Assembly (NCBI GenBank): GCA_026129685.1 | Contig: JAHCHO010000003.1 | Span: 1 to 64,000 of the forward strand | Direction of reading: 5' to 3' | DNA length: 64,000 bases | Source of the DNA: Fimbriimonadaceae bacterium | GTDB taxonomy: Bacteria; Armatimonadota; Fimbriimonadia; Fimbriimonadales; Fimbriimonadaceae | Shown here: piece after piece, positions 6,465 to 15,364 of the stretch | Position numbering within the stretch: the stretch's first letter is position 1 | How the letters are laid out: every line of letters begins with the position of its first letter | Notes under the pieces: generated by a model | Told to the model about the DNA's origin: nothing | The model's input: the letters and a program-made list of their open reading frames with translations, nothing else | Databases searched by the model: none | Position numbers and translations under genes: made by a program

Positions 6465-7526
6465 ATGACCCGATTCGCCTTCGTCGTCCACCCCTTGGAA
6501 GCGCGAGACGCGGCGCGGAAGTACCCGCTGTTCCGTTACCTTCCGGACGGGTGGGTGGAGGCTTTGCTTCGGTTCAAGAAGCCGGGGGTGGTGAGCCACA
6601 TCACGGGGGTGCGTTCGATCACGGGGGCGGAGACGGAGGGTTGGTTCATCGGTTGCCCGCTCACGTCGCACCAGTTGGTGACGATGCCTCCGGAGGCGGT
6701 CTATCCGATTCTCGTGGAGTGCGCGCGCCTCGGGGCGGAGCAAGGGGCGGACCTGATCGGGCTGGGGGCGTTCACGAGCGTGGCGGGGGACGGGGGCGTG
6801 ACGGTGGCGCACCAGGCGCCGATCGCGGTGACGACGGGCAACTCGTACACGGTGGCGACGGCGATCGAGGGGACGTTGAAGGCTTGCGACCTGGTGGGCA
6901 TTCGGCTGGACGACTCGGTGTTGGCGGTGGTGGGGGCGACGGGTTCGATCGGGCGGACGTGTGCGACGATGATGGCGCCCTCGTTTCGGCGCACGATTCT
7001 GGTGGGGCGGGACGAGGAACGGACGCGGGAGGCGGCGCGGGAGCTTCCTCGCAGCGAGGCGACGACGCGGGTGCCGGACATCACGGTGGCGGACGTGGTG
7101 GTGACGGTGACGAGCGCGGACACTCCGGTGATCGAGCCGGGGCATCTTCGGCCGGGGGCGATCGTGTGCGACGTGGCGCGTCCTCGGGACGTTTCGGTCA
7201 AGGTGGCGAAGGAGCGTCACGACGTCCTGGTGATCGAGGGCGGGGTGGTGAAGGTGCCGGGGGAGGTGGATTTCGGCTTCGACTTCGGGTTTCCGGCGGG
7301 CACGGCGTACGCTTGCATGGCGGAGACGATGGTTTTGGCGCTGGAGGGGCGGGCGGATTCGTTCACTTTGGGAAAGAGCGTGTCGCTGACGCAGGTTCAG
7401 GAGATCACGCGCCTCGCGCAGCGGCACGGTTTCGGGCTGGCGGGTTTCCGGTCCTTCGAGCGGGCGGTGGAGCCGGAAGCGATCGAGCGGGCGCGCCGGG
7501 CGCGGGCTTCGATGGCGTCGGCTTGA
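6465..7526 (+). CDS. Long-chain acyl-ACP reductase-like oxidoreductase
   Basis: A 353-aa protein resembling cyanobacterial acyl-[acyl-carrier-protein] reductase (AAR), which reduces fatty acyl-ACP to fatty aldehyde. Visible hallmarks in family order: GLGAFTSVAGDGG (about 99-111), TTGNSYTVATAIEG, the nucleotide-binding loop VVGATGSIGRTC (155-166), the block VIEGGVVKVPGEVDFGF, and C284 in YACMAETMVLALEG. That Cys aligns with the active-site Cys in the ACFAEAM block of AAR. No aldehyde decarbonylase neighbour is present. A -10-like TAAAGT lies at 6447-6452. Substrate is inferred; a shikimate-dehydrogenase-like enzyme of other function is possible. Confidence 0.72.
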   Translation: MTRFAFVVHPLEARDAARKYPLFRYLPDGWVEALLRFKKPGVVSHITGVRSITGAETEGWFIGCPLTSHQLVTMPPEAVYPILVECARLGAEQGADLIGLGAFTSVAGDGGVTVAHQAPIAVTTGNSYTVATAIEGTLKACDLVGIRLDDSVLAVVGATGSIGRTCATMMAPSFRRTILVGRDEERTREAARELPRSEATTRVPDITVADVVVTVTSADTPVIEPGHLRPGAIVCDVARPRDVSVKVAKERHDVLVIEGGVVKVPGEVDFGFDFGFPAGTAYACMAETMVLALEGRADSFTLGKSVSLTQVQEITRLAQRHGFGLAGFRSFERAVEPEAIERARRARASMASA

Positions 7527-7549
7527 TCGCAGATCGGCGCGGATTGCCC

Positions 7550-7578
7550 TTGGCTTTCGACCCGGAACGTGCTATAAT
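7550..7578 (+). promoter_or_regulatory. Housekeeping promoter of the RRM gene
   Basis: TTGGCT (7550-7555), 17 bp, then a perfect TATAAT (7573-7578) preceded by TGC. The predicted start near 7585 leaves a leader of about 113 nt, long for this window and typical of cold-shock-type RNA-binding protein genes. Confidence 0.75.
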
Positions 7579-7697
7579 CCGATTGTTACGTTTCGGATGT
7601 CTTGGATTTCGTATGGAGCTTCGCCCTTGGGGCCGGTTCTCGAATCGAATTCTCCTGCCTTCAGAACCGGAACAGAAAGCCTTAGGAGGCTAGTATC

Positions 7698-8090
7698 ATG
7701 GCGACGACTCTATACGTGGGCAACCTGCCCTATTCCGTTTCGGAAGCTCAGCTTACCGAATTCTTCTCCGCTTACGGCGCGACGAACGCGCGCATCGTCG
7801 AGGGCCGCGGTTTCGGCTTTGTCGACATCGAGGGCAGCCAGCTCGAGGCGGCCATCGCCGACAAGCACAACAGCCAGCTCGGCGGACGCAACCTGACCGT
7901 GAACGAAGCCCGACCGCGCGAGAGCCGGCCGAGCGGCGGCGGCGGCGGTAGCTACGGCGGCGGCGGTGGCGGCGGTCGCAGCGGCGGCGGCGGCTACGGC
8001 GGCGGCGGTGGCGGCGGTCGGAGCAGCGGAGGCGGCGGTGGCCGCGGCGGCTTCGGCGGTGGCAACCGCGGCGGCGGCGGCCGCTGGTAA
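7698..8090 (+). CDS. Glycine-rich RRM RNA-binding protein
   Basis: A 130-aa protein. One RNA-recognition motif (1-76) has RNP2 LYVGNL and RNP1 RGFGFVDI. The tail (about 80-130) is almost only Gly with Arg, Ser and Tyr, as in cyanobacterial Rbp proteins that bind mRNA and rise in the cold. RNP1 begins RGFGFVDI where the classical motif is [RK]GFGFV, so the binding surface is intact. AGGAGG lies 10 nt upstream of the ATG. It is monocistronic: own promoter at 7550, strong terminator at 8124. The Gly tail probably mediates low-affinity assembly (inference). Confidence 0.92.
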   Translation: MATTLYVGNLPYSVSEAQLTEFFSAYGATNARIVEGRGFGFVDIEGSQLEAAIADKHNSQLGGRNLTVNEARPRESRPSGGGGGSYGGGGGGGRSGGGGYGGGGGGGRSSGGGGGRGGFGGGNRGGGGRW

Positions 8091-8123
8091 GAACGAATCC
8101 GGCCCTCTAGGGGTCCCTGACAG

Positions 8124-8161
8124 GACGGCCTCGGCGTTTCGCGCCGGGGCCGTCGCATTTT
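8124..8161 (+). terminator. Intrinsic terminator of the RRM gene
   Basis: GACGGCC / GGCCGTC continues through a T-G pair into CGGCG / CGCCG around a TTTCG loop (8124-8154), then GCATTTT. Confidence 0.8.
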
Positions 8162-8202
8162 CGGCTCATGACTTGCGGGGGGAGTTTGGCCTCGATTACT
8201 GC

Positions 8203-8208
8203 CACAAT
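8203..8208 (+). promoter_or_regulatory. -10 box of hisC, near-leaderless
   Basis: CACAAT ends 9 nt before the hisC ATG. No Shine-Dalgarno sequence is present in that gap. Confidence 0.4.
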
Positions 8209-8217
8209 GAAGTCGCG

Positions 8218-9330
8218 ATGGCCATCAACGTCCGTCCCGCCGTCACCCGAATGACGCCCTACTCGCCGGGGAAACCGGTCGAGGAGGTTCGACGCGAACT
8301 GGGGTTGGAGCGCGTCGTCAAGCTCGCGAGTAACGAGAACCCGCTGGGTCCGAGCCCGAAGGCGATCGAAGCGGTGGAGCGCGCCGCCGAGACGATGCAC
8401 CTTTATCCGGACGCCTCGGCCCACGACCTGAACGCGGCGCTGGGATACCACCTGCGGCTGGCCCCGGAACGGATCGTGATCGGCAACGGAAGCGACGAGT
8501 TGATCCACCTGCTCGGGCTGGTGCTGCTGGAAAACGAAAGCGACGAACTGGTGATGGGCGACCCGTCCTTCGTGCGGTACGAGGCGTCCGCCCAGCTCGC
8601 GAACGCACGACTGGTCAAGGTGCCGCTGGACGAGGACTTCCGCCACGATCTGCCGGCGATGGCGAAAGCGGTGACGGAGCGGACGCGCCTGGTGTACATC
8701 GCGAACCCCAACAACCCGACGGGGACGATCGTGCGGCGCGACGAGTTCGAGCGCTTCCTGGGCGACCTGCCGACGGACGTCCTGGTCGTGCTGGACGAGG
8801 CCTATTACGAATACGCGGCGGGGGCCGACGGCTACCCGAGCAGCCTCGACTACGTTCACGCCAACCGCAACGTGTTCGGCATGCGCACGTTCAGCAAGGC
8901 CTACGGTCTCGCAGGGATACGGGTCGGTTACGGTTTTGGGCCGCCGGAGGTCGTCGACGCGATCCACCGCGCGAGGGAGCCGTTCAACGTGAACTCGCTG
9001 GCCCAGGCGGCGGCGATCGCGGCCTTGGGGGATCGCGAGCACCTGGCGCGCACGGTGGCGACCAACCGAGCGGGTCTGGAGCGGCTCGGCCTACTGATGC
9101 GCTCGCTGGGGGCGAGCGTCGTCGAGAGCTACGGCAACTTCGCGTTCGTCGACCTGGGTCGGCCGGCGGAACCGGTGTTCGAGGCGCTGTTGCGCAAGGG
9201 GGTGATCGTCCGCGCGGGACGGCACATCGGCCACCCGGATTGCCTGCGGGTCACGGTCGGGACCGATGAGGAACTGGACTTTTTCGAGGAGGCGATCCGG
9301 GAGGCGCTCGCCCCTTCGGTGTTCGTATGA
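8218..9330 (+). CDS. hisC: Histidinol-phosphate aminotransferase
   Basis: A 370-aa fold-type I PLP enzyme that converts histidinol phosphate and 2-oxoglutarate to imidazole acetol-phosphate and glutamate in histidine synthesis. Evidence: N-terminal ASNENPLGPSP, the substrate/PLP motifs YIANPNNPTGT and LDEAYYEY, the Schiff-base Lys in TFSKAYGLAGIRVGYG, and the C-terminal RVTVGT. The length is typical. The ATG at 8218 is preferred over the in-frame extension to 7966, which runs through the Gly-rich gene and the terminator. The stop overlaps queD by 4 nt (ATGA). Other class I/II aminotransferases are possible but the motif set fits HisC best. Confidence 0.9.
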   Translation: MAINVRPAVTRMTPYSPGKPVEEVRRELGLERVVKLASNENPLGPSPKAIEAVERAAETMHLYPDASAHDLNAALGYHLRLAPERIVIGNGSDELIHLLGLVLLENESDELVMGDPSFVRYEASAQLANARLVKVPLDEDFRHDLPAMAKAVTERTRLVYIANPNNPTGTIVRRDEFERFLGDLPTDVLVVLDEAYYEYAAGADGYPSSLDYVHANRNVFGMRTFSKAYGLAGIRVGYGFGPPEVVDAIHRAREPFNVNSLAQAAAIAALGDREHLARTVATNRAGLERLGLLMRSLGASVVESYGNFAFVDLGRPAEPVFEALLRKGVIVRAGRHIGHPDCLRVTVGTDEELDFFEEAIREALAPSVFV

Positions 9331-9803
9331 GCGGGCCGATCTATCGCGTTTGCCGGCGATTCGTGGTCGAGAGCGGCCACATGCTGAGCCGCCACCCGGA
9401 AGCGTGCCGGTTCCCCCACGGCCATACGCGCACGATCGAGGTGGTCGTGGCCAGCGACGAACTCGACGATCTTGGCATGGTGGTGGACTTCAAAGCACTT
9501 AAGCTCGCTTTGGAAGGGCACCTAGACCGCTACGACCACGCGATCGCGGTGAACAAGACGGACCCGTTTCTTAAGAGTTTACGGTCGGCGTTCCCCGAAA
9601 GCGCCTTCGTCGTCTTCGAGGGAGAGCCTACGACGGAAGCGATCGCGAAAGAAATCTTCGATCACGCTTCGCGCGTTCTGGCGGACGGGTTCGAGGCAGC
9701 GTCGGGGTCCGGGACCCCTTATCGGATACCGCCAGGGCGATGCCGCCTCGAGCGGGTTCGGGTCTGGGAGACGCCGTCCAGTTGGGCGGAAGTCGCGCGG
9801 TAG
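9327..9803 (+). CDS. queD: 6-pyruvoyl-tetrahydropterin synthase / QueD family
   Basis: A 158-aa protein of the T-fold PTPS/QueD family. Zn ligands are visible in ESGHMLSRHP and FPHGHTRT. A Cys lies between them in PEACRFPHGH, close to the catalytic Cys of QueD, which makes 6-carboxytetrahydropterin for queuosine. The C-terminal half holds FEGEPTTEAIAKEIF, where family members have PT(S/T)EN; Glu is kept and Asn is Ala. It is translationally coupled to hisC through ATGA. The link with hisC is positional only. A 6-pyruvoyl-tetrahydropterin synthase role cannot be excluded. Confidence 0.82.
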   Translation: MSGPIYRVCRRFVVESGHMLSRHPEACRFPHGHTRTIEVVVASDELDDLGMVVDFKALKLALEGHLDRYDHAIAVNKTDPFLKSLRSAFPESAFVVFEGEPTTEAIAKEIFDHASRVLADGFEAASGSGTPYRIPPGRCRLERVRVWETPSSWAEVAR

Positions 9804-9805
9804 GA

Positions 9806-9835
9806 CGCGACCCGGGCCGATCGGCCCAGGTCGCG
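9806..9835 (+). terminator. Terminator-like hairpin after queD
   Basis: CGCGACC / GGTCGCG encloses a self-complementary GGGCCGATCGGCCC. It starts 3 nt after the queD stop. No T tract follows. Confidence 0.5.
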
Positions 9836-9868
9836 AGACGACCCGGGCGGACGACCCCTAGAAGAGAC

Positions 9869-10360
9869 ATGAACACCGCGATCCATCCCGAAGCGCGCAT
9901 CGGACACGTCCACCTGAAGGTGGCGGACCTGGAGCGGGCGCTCGCGTTCTACACCGGCGTCCTCGGATTTGAACTGACCCAGCGGTACGGCCGAGGGGCG
10001 GCGTTCGTGTCGGCGGGCGGGTACCACCATCACATCGGTCTGAACACGTGGGACAGCCTTGGCGGGTCGCCGCCGCCGCGCGGGAGCACCGGGCTGTACC
10101 ACGTCGCCATCCTCTTCCCTTCGCGGAAGGCCTTGGCGGAGGCCCTGGTGCGCCTGGATCGGGCGGGCGTCGCCCTCGACGGGGCCGCCGACCACGGGGT
10201 GAGCGAAGCGCTCTACCTGCGCGACCCGGATGGGAACGGCCTCGAGTTGTACTGGGATCGACCGGCCGAGGCGTGGCCGCACGACGCGAAGGGCGAACTG
10301 GCGATGGTCACGGAGCCGCTGGACTTGGACGGCTTGCGGCGGGCGGCGACGAACGCCTAA
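9869..10360 (+). CDS. VOC (glyoxalase/dioxygenase) family protein
   Basis: A 163-aa vicinal-oxygen-chelate protein. First beta-alpha-beta-beta-beta module: IGHVHLKVADLERALAFYTGVLGFEL, with a metal-type His, then YHHHIGLNTW. Second module: GLYHVAILFPSRKALAEAL and the ligand-bearing end SEALYLRDPDGNGLELYWDRP with the closing Glu. The pattern resembles the N-terminal half of CatE-like catechol 2,3-dioxygenases, but the substrate cannot be told from sequence. Start at ATG 9869, with GAAGAGA 3-9 nt upstream. Its stop overlaps the end of the convergent HD-GYP gene by 4 nt. Confidence 0.85.
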   Translation: MNTAIHPEARIGHVHLKVADLERALAFYTGVLGFELTQRYGRGAAFVSAGGYHHHIGLNTWDSLGGSPPPRGSTGLYHVAILFPSRKALAEALVRLDRAGVALDGAADHGVSEALYLRDPDGNGLELYWDRPAEAWPHDAKGELAMVTEPLDLDGLRRAATNA

Positions 10361-11442
10361 GCCGCGCGTCGCTCGCCGAAGGGTTCGGGGATGCGCTCGT
10401 CTTCCAGTTCGAGTTTGGACCAGTCGAGCCGCAGGAAGGCCTCGACGATGTTGGGGTCGAACTGGTGGCCGCTCTGTTTCTGGATTTCGAGCATCGCTCT
10501 GGACAAGGGCCAAGGGTGCTTGTAGGGGCGACGATGGGTCAGGGCGTCGAACACGTCGGCGAGGGCCACGATCCTCCCCGACATGGGGATCTCCTCGCCC
10601 TTGAGGCCGGTCGGGTATCCCGCCCCGTCCCATCGCTCGTGGTGCGTCAAGGCGATCTCCTCGGCGAGGCGGAGGAGCGACACCCGGCTGTTGCCCAGGA
10701 TCTGCGATCCGACCCAGGTGTGGGCCTTCACGTTTTCGAACTCATAGGCGGTGAGTTTGCCGGGCTTGCGCAAGATGCCGTCCGGCACGCCGATTTTGCC
10801 GAGATCGTGGAGCAGGGCGGCCATGCCGATGTGGCGCGCGTAGACCGGGTCGAGCCCGGCCGCCTTGGCGATTTCCTCGCTCAGGAAGCCCACGCGGCGG
10901 GTGTGCTCGCCGGTGTCGTCGTCGCGAAACTCGGCGGCGAGGGCTAGGCGCTCGAGGATTTCGCGCTGGGTGTCCTCCAACTCTTGGGTGCGCTCGAGGA
11001 CCCTACGCTCGAGTTCCTCGCGTTGCCATTTGTTCTCGCAGTACAGGCGGCGCGTGTGCAGCAGGTTGCCGACGCGGAGAAGGGTTTCGGTGAAGTCGTC
11101 GCTCTTGGTGACGTAGTCCATCGCGCCGCACTCGAGGGCGCGGGTGCGTACGTGCTGGCCGCCGTTGCCGGTGAGCACGAGGATGGGCAGAAACTCGTCA
11201 CGCGAAATGCGGTCGCGAAGGGCGCGGATGACCTCGAAGCCGTCCATGTACGACATGGCCAGGTCCACGGCAACAAGGTCGGGGCGGTACGCCTCGAACG
11301 TCGCCAAGGCTTGGCGGGGGTCGGCCACGTGAGCCGTTTCGGTATAGCCGGCGAACACCAGCTCGCGACGAAGGAGGAGGTAAAAGTCCTCTTCGTCGTC
11401 AATGACCAGTATCCGCGGTTGGAACGCGTCGCGTGTTTCCAT
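10357..11442 (-). CDS. Response regulator with HD-GYP cyclic-di-GMP phosphodiesterase domain
   Basis: 361 aa from the ATG at 11442 (an in-frame start at 11469 would add 9 residues). Receiver domain: ILVIDDEEDFY acidic pair, phospho-acceptor Asp in VAVDLAMSYMDGFE, Thr in LVLTGNGG and Lys in YVTKSDD. A coiled linker rich in Glu and Arg follows (RRVLERTQELEDTQREILERL). The HD-GYP domain has GEHTRRVG, HDLGKIGVPD and the full HHERWDGAGYPTGLKGEEIP motif, so c-di-GMP hydrolysis is expected. No cognate kinase is adjacent. It is RpfG-like in architecture. It converges with the VOC gene. Confidence 0.93.
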   Translation of the reverse strand: METRDAFQPRILVIDDEEDFYLLLRRELVFAGYTETAHVADPRQALATFEAYRPDLVAVDLAMSYMDGFEVIRALRDRISRDEFLPILVLTGNGGQHVRTRALECGAMDYVTKSDDFTETLLRVGNLLHTRRLYCENKWQREELERRVLERTQELEDTQREILERLALAAEFRDDDTGEHTRRVGFLSEEIAKAAGLDPVYARHIGMAALLHDLGKIGVPDGILRKPGKLTAYEFENVKAHTWVGSQILGNSRVSLLRLAEEIALTHHERWDGAGYPTGLKGEEIPMSGRIVALADVFDALTHRRPYKHPWPLSRAMLEIQKQSGHQFDPNIVEAFLRLDWSKLELEDERIPEPFGERRAA

Positions 11443-11600
11443 CGGGGTTCCGAACGGTCGGCTTCCCAATCATCGGGTCGTCAGCCGGAGTTCCTCAAGG
11501 CCCCGGGGATGCGGAACCGTACAAGTTTGGGGGCCGAAGCGGGTCCAGCGACGCCTGGTGGCGCGCTGAACCCGTTCCACTAAGTTGGTCACCAGGTTGC

Positions 11601-14501
11601 CTAGGGCGCACCGGATTGGCCGAACGATCCGCGCAGGATTACGAAGTCGGCGACGTTGACCGATCCGCTTCCGTTGAGGTCGGCGTTCGGGTTCCATCCA
11701 GCCCCGCCGGTGGAACTGCCGAAAGCGGCGCGCAACTGGAGGAAGTCGGCGATGTTCACGGTGTTGTCGCCATTGACGTCGCCATTCACGAGCGACAACG
11801 AGACGGTCGCCCCGGAGCCGCTGACGCTCACGTTCGCCGACTTGGCGCGGAGCCAGTGCGAGCTCTTGATCGTCACATCGTAGGTTCCGTTCAGGCTCGT
11901 CACGACGCCATAGGCGCCGCCGGAGGCGAGGGTCGTGTCGTAGGTCTCGAGGGGAACGGTCGAACCCGGGCTACGGATTTCGACGCGGACGGGCGTGCCG
12001 GCGACGGTCCCGGCGAAGTTCTGGAGGGTGACGTTGCCGGAGACGGTGCGGGTGGTGGCGAGTTGGACGCGCCAGATTCCGCGACCCCATGTCGCGGCGA
12101 ACAGATAGCCGGCGCTCACGCCCACCTCGTTCACCTGCACGTTCGGCAGGCCCAGGGGGGCGGTCACGTTGGTCCAGGTCGAACCGGCGTTCGTGGTCAT
12201 GAAGACCCCGAGGTCGGTGCCGACGTACCAGGTGTTCTGGGGGTCGGCGGGATCCCGGGCGAGCGAGTTGGCCGGGACGTCGGGCAGTCCGGTGGCGCCG
12301 CTACCGGAACGATCGGACCAAACCGGGGTCGCGGCGAGGGTGTTCGCGCAACGGAAGACGTGTCCGCTTCCGGTGCCGGAGAGGAGGACGAGGAGGTCGC
12401 TCTTGTTGGTCGGGTTCACGTTGAGGAAGGTGATCGTCCGATCCGGCAGGGCGGGACTCCCGCCGTCGATCGGGGTCCACGACGTCCCGCCGTTCGCCGT
12501 CATCTGGAGGACACCGTTGGCCGTTCCGGCGTAGATGCGATCGGAGTCCCCGGGCGCGACGGCAAGGCAGTTGATAACGTCGGAGCCGGTCGCGACCTCG
12601 ATCCCGCCGACGCGGGGCGTCCAACTCAGGGTCGACGAGTCGAACCGCCAAAGGTAGTTCGCGCCAGCGTAGAGGAGGTTCGGGTTGTTCGGGTCGAGAA
12701 CGATCGGGGCGATGAAGGCGGCGCGGTCGGTGCCGTGACTCAGGGGTGGGCCGATGTAGGCGCTCGTGGACCACTCGTTGGTGGTGAGGAAGGTGGCGAG
12801 TCCTTGGGCGGTGCAGTATTGGATGGCCGGGTTCGCGGGGTTGATCGCGCACCAGCCGCCGTCGCCCCCGCCCCGGTTGAGCCAGTTGGCGAGGTCGCCG
12901 GTCGAGACGGGGGTGGCGTTGTCCTGGGTGCCACCGAGCATCTTGTCGGGATTCGTCGGATGGAAGGCGGCCCGGTAGAACTGGGTGGTGTAGAGCCCGG
13001 CGTTCAGGGGGGTCCACGTGAATGTCCCGCCGCCGGGGTTGTAGACGAGGCGGTAGGCTCCCCCGTCCATGCCGACGAGGCTTTCGTTGGCGTTCGACGG
13101 GTTGACGGTCAGGCTGTGCTGGTCGTTGTGGATCACCGCGTCGCCGGTGTAGGTCGGGCCGCCGATGGAGTTCCAGTTGGCTCCCCCGTTGATCGAGACG
13201 GCGACATCGATAAGGCCGACGTAGACGACGTCCTGGTTGTTGGCGACCGAAGTCTCGATGAAGACGTCGTAAAAGGACTGCGACCAATTGTAGGTCGCGC
13301 CCATGCCGGCATTGCCATGGGGGAAGTCGTTGGTCGAGTCGCCCCAGGTCAAGCCGCCGTTCGTCGTCTTCTGGACCTTGCCGGGCGAACTGATCGAGGA
13401 GTCGACGACGTAGGCGGTCAAGGGGTCGCGCTTCGAACCGGCGACGCGGGTCAAGGCGCTGCCGCTGCCGGTTCCGACGTAGCCGGAGTTGACCCAGGTC
13501 GCTCCCCGGTTGGTGGAGAGGAGGACGCGCCCACGATAGCTGTCGGTGGCGTAGTAGAGCCGGTTGTTGAGGCCGTCCTTCGCGGCGTAGTCAAGGCTCG
13601 CGAAGAGGCCCCATCCTTCGAGGGGGGTCACGTCGCTCCAGTTGCCACCGCCGTTGGTGGTACGGACGAGTTTGCCCCACCAAGAACTCCCTCGCGAAAG
13701 CGAACAGACGATGGTGCTCGGGGATTCGGGGTCCACGATGATATCGCTGACGGCAAAGCCGTCGAACAAGGAGTCCGAAATCTTGGTCCAATTCGCGCCT
13801 CCATCGGTGGAACGCATAAGGCCGTTCGTGTAACCGACCATGCCGTCAAAGTCGCCGGTACCGGCATAGATCGTGTTCGGGGCGGAGGCCGGGATGGCGA
13901 GGCAACTCACGTGAAGAAGGGGCCAAGCGGTATCGGTGAGTGGGGTCCAGGTCGCGCCGCCGTCGGTGGTCTTGTGGACTCCGCCGGAGGCTCCCGCGAC
14001 GTAGACGATCTGCGAGTTCGTCGGATGGTAGGCGGCGGCGTTGATGCGTCCGGAGAGCGGGGCGATGCCGTAGTACGTGCGGTAGGGGACCTGGAGGTTC
14101 TTCGGCCCCACATACGACCAAGTGCCGGTGGGGGCGAGGGTTCGCCGATCGCCGCGGAGACCGATTTGGCCGACGGGCATCTTGTCGCGGTGGTCGGCGC
14201 CGCGGCGCCACGCGTCCCAGTCCACGGTGTCGTTCGGGTAGGCGCGTTGCCGGAGGTAATAGAGGAGCGACTTGAGGTAGTCCACCCCCGGTTTCTCCTT
14301 GCGCTCGCGAGGGTCCACCGCAGCGTCCTCTTCCTCGCCGCCCTCCAGTTTGTCGATGTGCGCGGTCAAGCTCTTGACGGACCGGAAGACCGGTTCGGGG
14401 TTCGGGCGCGAATTCTGAGCCGACAGTCCGGAGGCCGCGCCGACGATCAGGACCAGCGCGAGAATGCGAGCAGAGAGCGGAGCGAGAGATCGCGGACGCA
14501 T
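11601..14501 (-). CDS. Secreted BNR/VPS10-type beta-propeller with dockerin-like tail
   Basis: A 966-aa protein. Residues 1-28 form a signal peptide ending GLSAQ. From about 125 to 800 there are many sialidase/sortilin-type Asp-box repeats (TTDGGATWT, STDGGANWT, TTNGGGNWS, TTNGGLTWG), the pattern of a large propeller. A carboxypeptidase-like beta-sandwich follows (VSGNVTLQNFAG). Then come two dockerin-type calcium loops: DVNGDNTVNIADFLQLRAAFG and DLNGSGSVNVADFVILRGSFG. Ligand and enzymatic activity are unknown; the Asp boxes alone do not imply sialidase. A TATACT -10 lies 6 nt upstream of the ATG, so the message is probably leaderless. Confidence 0.85.
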   Translation of the reverse strand: MRPRSLAPLSARILALVLIVGAASGLSAQNSRPNPEPVFRSVKSLTAHIDKLEGGEEEDAAVDPRERKEKPGVDYLKSLLYYLRQRAYPNDTVDWDAWRRGADHRDKMPVGQIGLRGDRRTLAPTGTWSYVGPKNLQVPYRTYYGIAPLSGRINAAAYHPTNSQIVYVAGASGGVHKTTDGGATWTPLTDTAWPLLHVSCLAIPASAPNTIYAGTGDFDGMVGYTNGLMRSTDGGANWTKISDSLFDGFAVSDIIVDPESPSTIVCSLSRGSSWWGKLVRTTNGGGNWSDVTPLEGWGLFASLDYAAKDGLNNRLYYATDSYRGRVLLSTNRGATWVNSGYVGTGSGSALTRVAGSKRDPLTAYVVDSSISSPGKVQKTTNGGLTWGDSTNDFPHGNAGMGATYNWSQSFYDVFIETSVANNQDVVYVGLIDVAVSINGGANWNSIGGPTYTGDAVIHNDQHSLTVNPSNANESLVGMDGGAYRLVYNPGGGTFTWTPLNAGLYTTQFYRAAFHPTNPDKMLGGTQDNATPVSTGDLANWLNRGGGDGGWCAINPANPAIQYCTAQGLATFLTTNEWSTSAYIGPPLSHGTDRAAFIAPIVLDPNNPNLLYAGANYLWRFDSSTLSWTPRVGGIEVATGSDVINCLAVAPGDSDRIYAGTANGVLQMTANGGTSWTPIDGGSPALPDRTITFLNVNPTNKSDLLVLLSGTGSGHVFRCANTLAATPVWSDRSGSGATGLPDVPANSLARDPADPQNTWYVGTDLGVFMTTNAGSTWTNVTAPLGLPNVQVNEVGVSAGYLFAATWGRGIWRVQLATTRTVSGNVTLQNFAGTVAGTPVRVEIRSPGSTVPLETYDTTLASGGAYGVVTSLNGTYDVTIKSSHWLRAKSANVSVSGSGATVSLSLVNGDVNGDNTVNIADFLQLRAAFGSSTGGAGWNPNADLNGSGSVNVADFVILRGSFGQSGAP

Positions 14502-14507
14502 GGGGCG

Positions 14508-14513
14508 AGTATA
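14508..14513 (-). promoter_or_regulatory. -10 box of the dockerin propeller gene
   Basis: TATACT on the minus strand ends 6 nt before the ATG. TTGCGG lies 16 bp upstream as a weak -35. Confidence 0.5.
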
Positions 14514-14589
14514 CGACCGAACTCGCGATCCGCAAAGGAGATTCTCGTCCCCTGAAACTTACCGGGCGGGGACCTCGTTTTGAACCCTC

Positions 14590-15357
14590 GTGAAACCGCT
14601 CGCCTCGCCCCTTGCCGCTCTCGTTCTGATAGCCGCCGTCGCCACCGTCCGCGCGGAGGTCCAAACCAAGGCGCTCGACTACAAGGTCGGGGACGCGACG
14701 TACGAGGGGTACCTGGCCTGGAACGACGCTTTCAAGACGCCGCGACCGGCGGTGCTCGTGGTCCACGACTGGAACGGGCTCGACGACTATGAGAAGTTGC
14801 GCGCTCGGATGCTTGCCGAACTCGGCTATGTGGCCCTGGCGGTGGACGTTTACGGGAAGGGCGTGCGACCGACCAACACGCAGGAGTCCAGCGCGGAGGC
14901 GCGGAAGCTGTACGGCAACCTGCCCGAGTTCCGGGCGCGGCTCCAGGCGGCGGTCACGGTGGCGCGGTCCTTGCCGGAGGTGGACAAGACGAAGGTCGCG
15001 GCGATCGGCTACTGCTTCGGCGGGGCGGGCGTCCTCGAACTCGCCCGGTCAGGCTCGGACGTGCAGGGGGTGGTGAGTTTCCACGGCTCGCTGGGCACCT
15101 CGATGCCGGCGAAGGAGGGCGAGGTCAAGACGAAGGTGATGGTGTGCCACGCGGCGCAGGACCCGGCGGCGCCGCGGCCCACCCTGGTGGCGTTTCTCGA
15201 CGAGATGCGGGACGCGAAGGTGGACTACCAGATGGTGATGTACAACGTCGCCGCCCACCCTTGGACGGTGATCGGCGGCCCGCAGTACCATCCGGAAGCA
15301 GACCGACGCTCCTGGGCGGCGATGCGGGCGTTTCTCGACGAAGTGTTCAAGTCCTGA
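14590..15357 (+). CDS. Secreted dienelactone hydrolase family protein
   Basis: A 255-aa alpha/beta hydrolase starting at GTG. Residues 1-21 form a signal peptide (LAALVLIAAVATVRA). The nucleophile elbow GYCFGG carries the Cys typical of dienelactone hydrolases. The acid is probably the Asp in CHAAQDPAAP, and the His is in NVAAHPWT. An oxyanion-region motif VHDWNGLDDYEKLRA precedes them. The family hydrolyses dienelactones in chloroaromatic degradation, but most secreted relatives have no assigned substrate. It converges on the aldehyde dehydrogenase with 7 bp between stops. Confidence 0.88.
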   Translation: MKPLASPLAALVLIAAVATVRAEVQTKALDYKVGDATYEGYLAWNDAFKTPRPAVLVVHDWNGLDDYEKLRARMLAELGYVALAVDVYGKGVRPTNTQESSAEARKLYGNLPEFRARLQAAVTVARSLPEVDKTKVAAIGYCFGGAGVLELARSGSDVQGVVSFHGSLGTSMPAKEGEVKTKVMVCHAAQDPAAPRPTLVAFLDEMRDAKVDYQMVMYNVAAHPWTVIGGPQYHPEADRRSWAAMRAFLDEVFKS

Positions 15358-15364
15358 GGCTAAT

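Noticed and set aside
11443-11600. Possible tRNA or small RNA between the response regulator and the propeller gene
   Set aside because: I could not fold a cloverleaf or find a T-loop; no promoter-terminator pair frames it.
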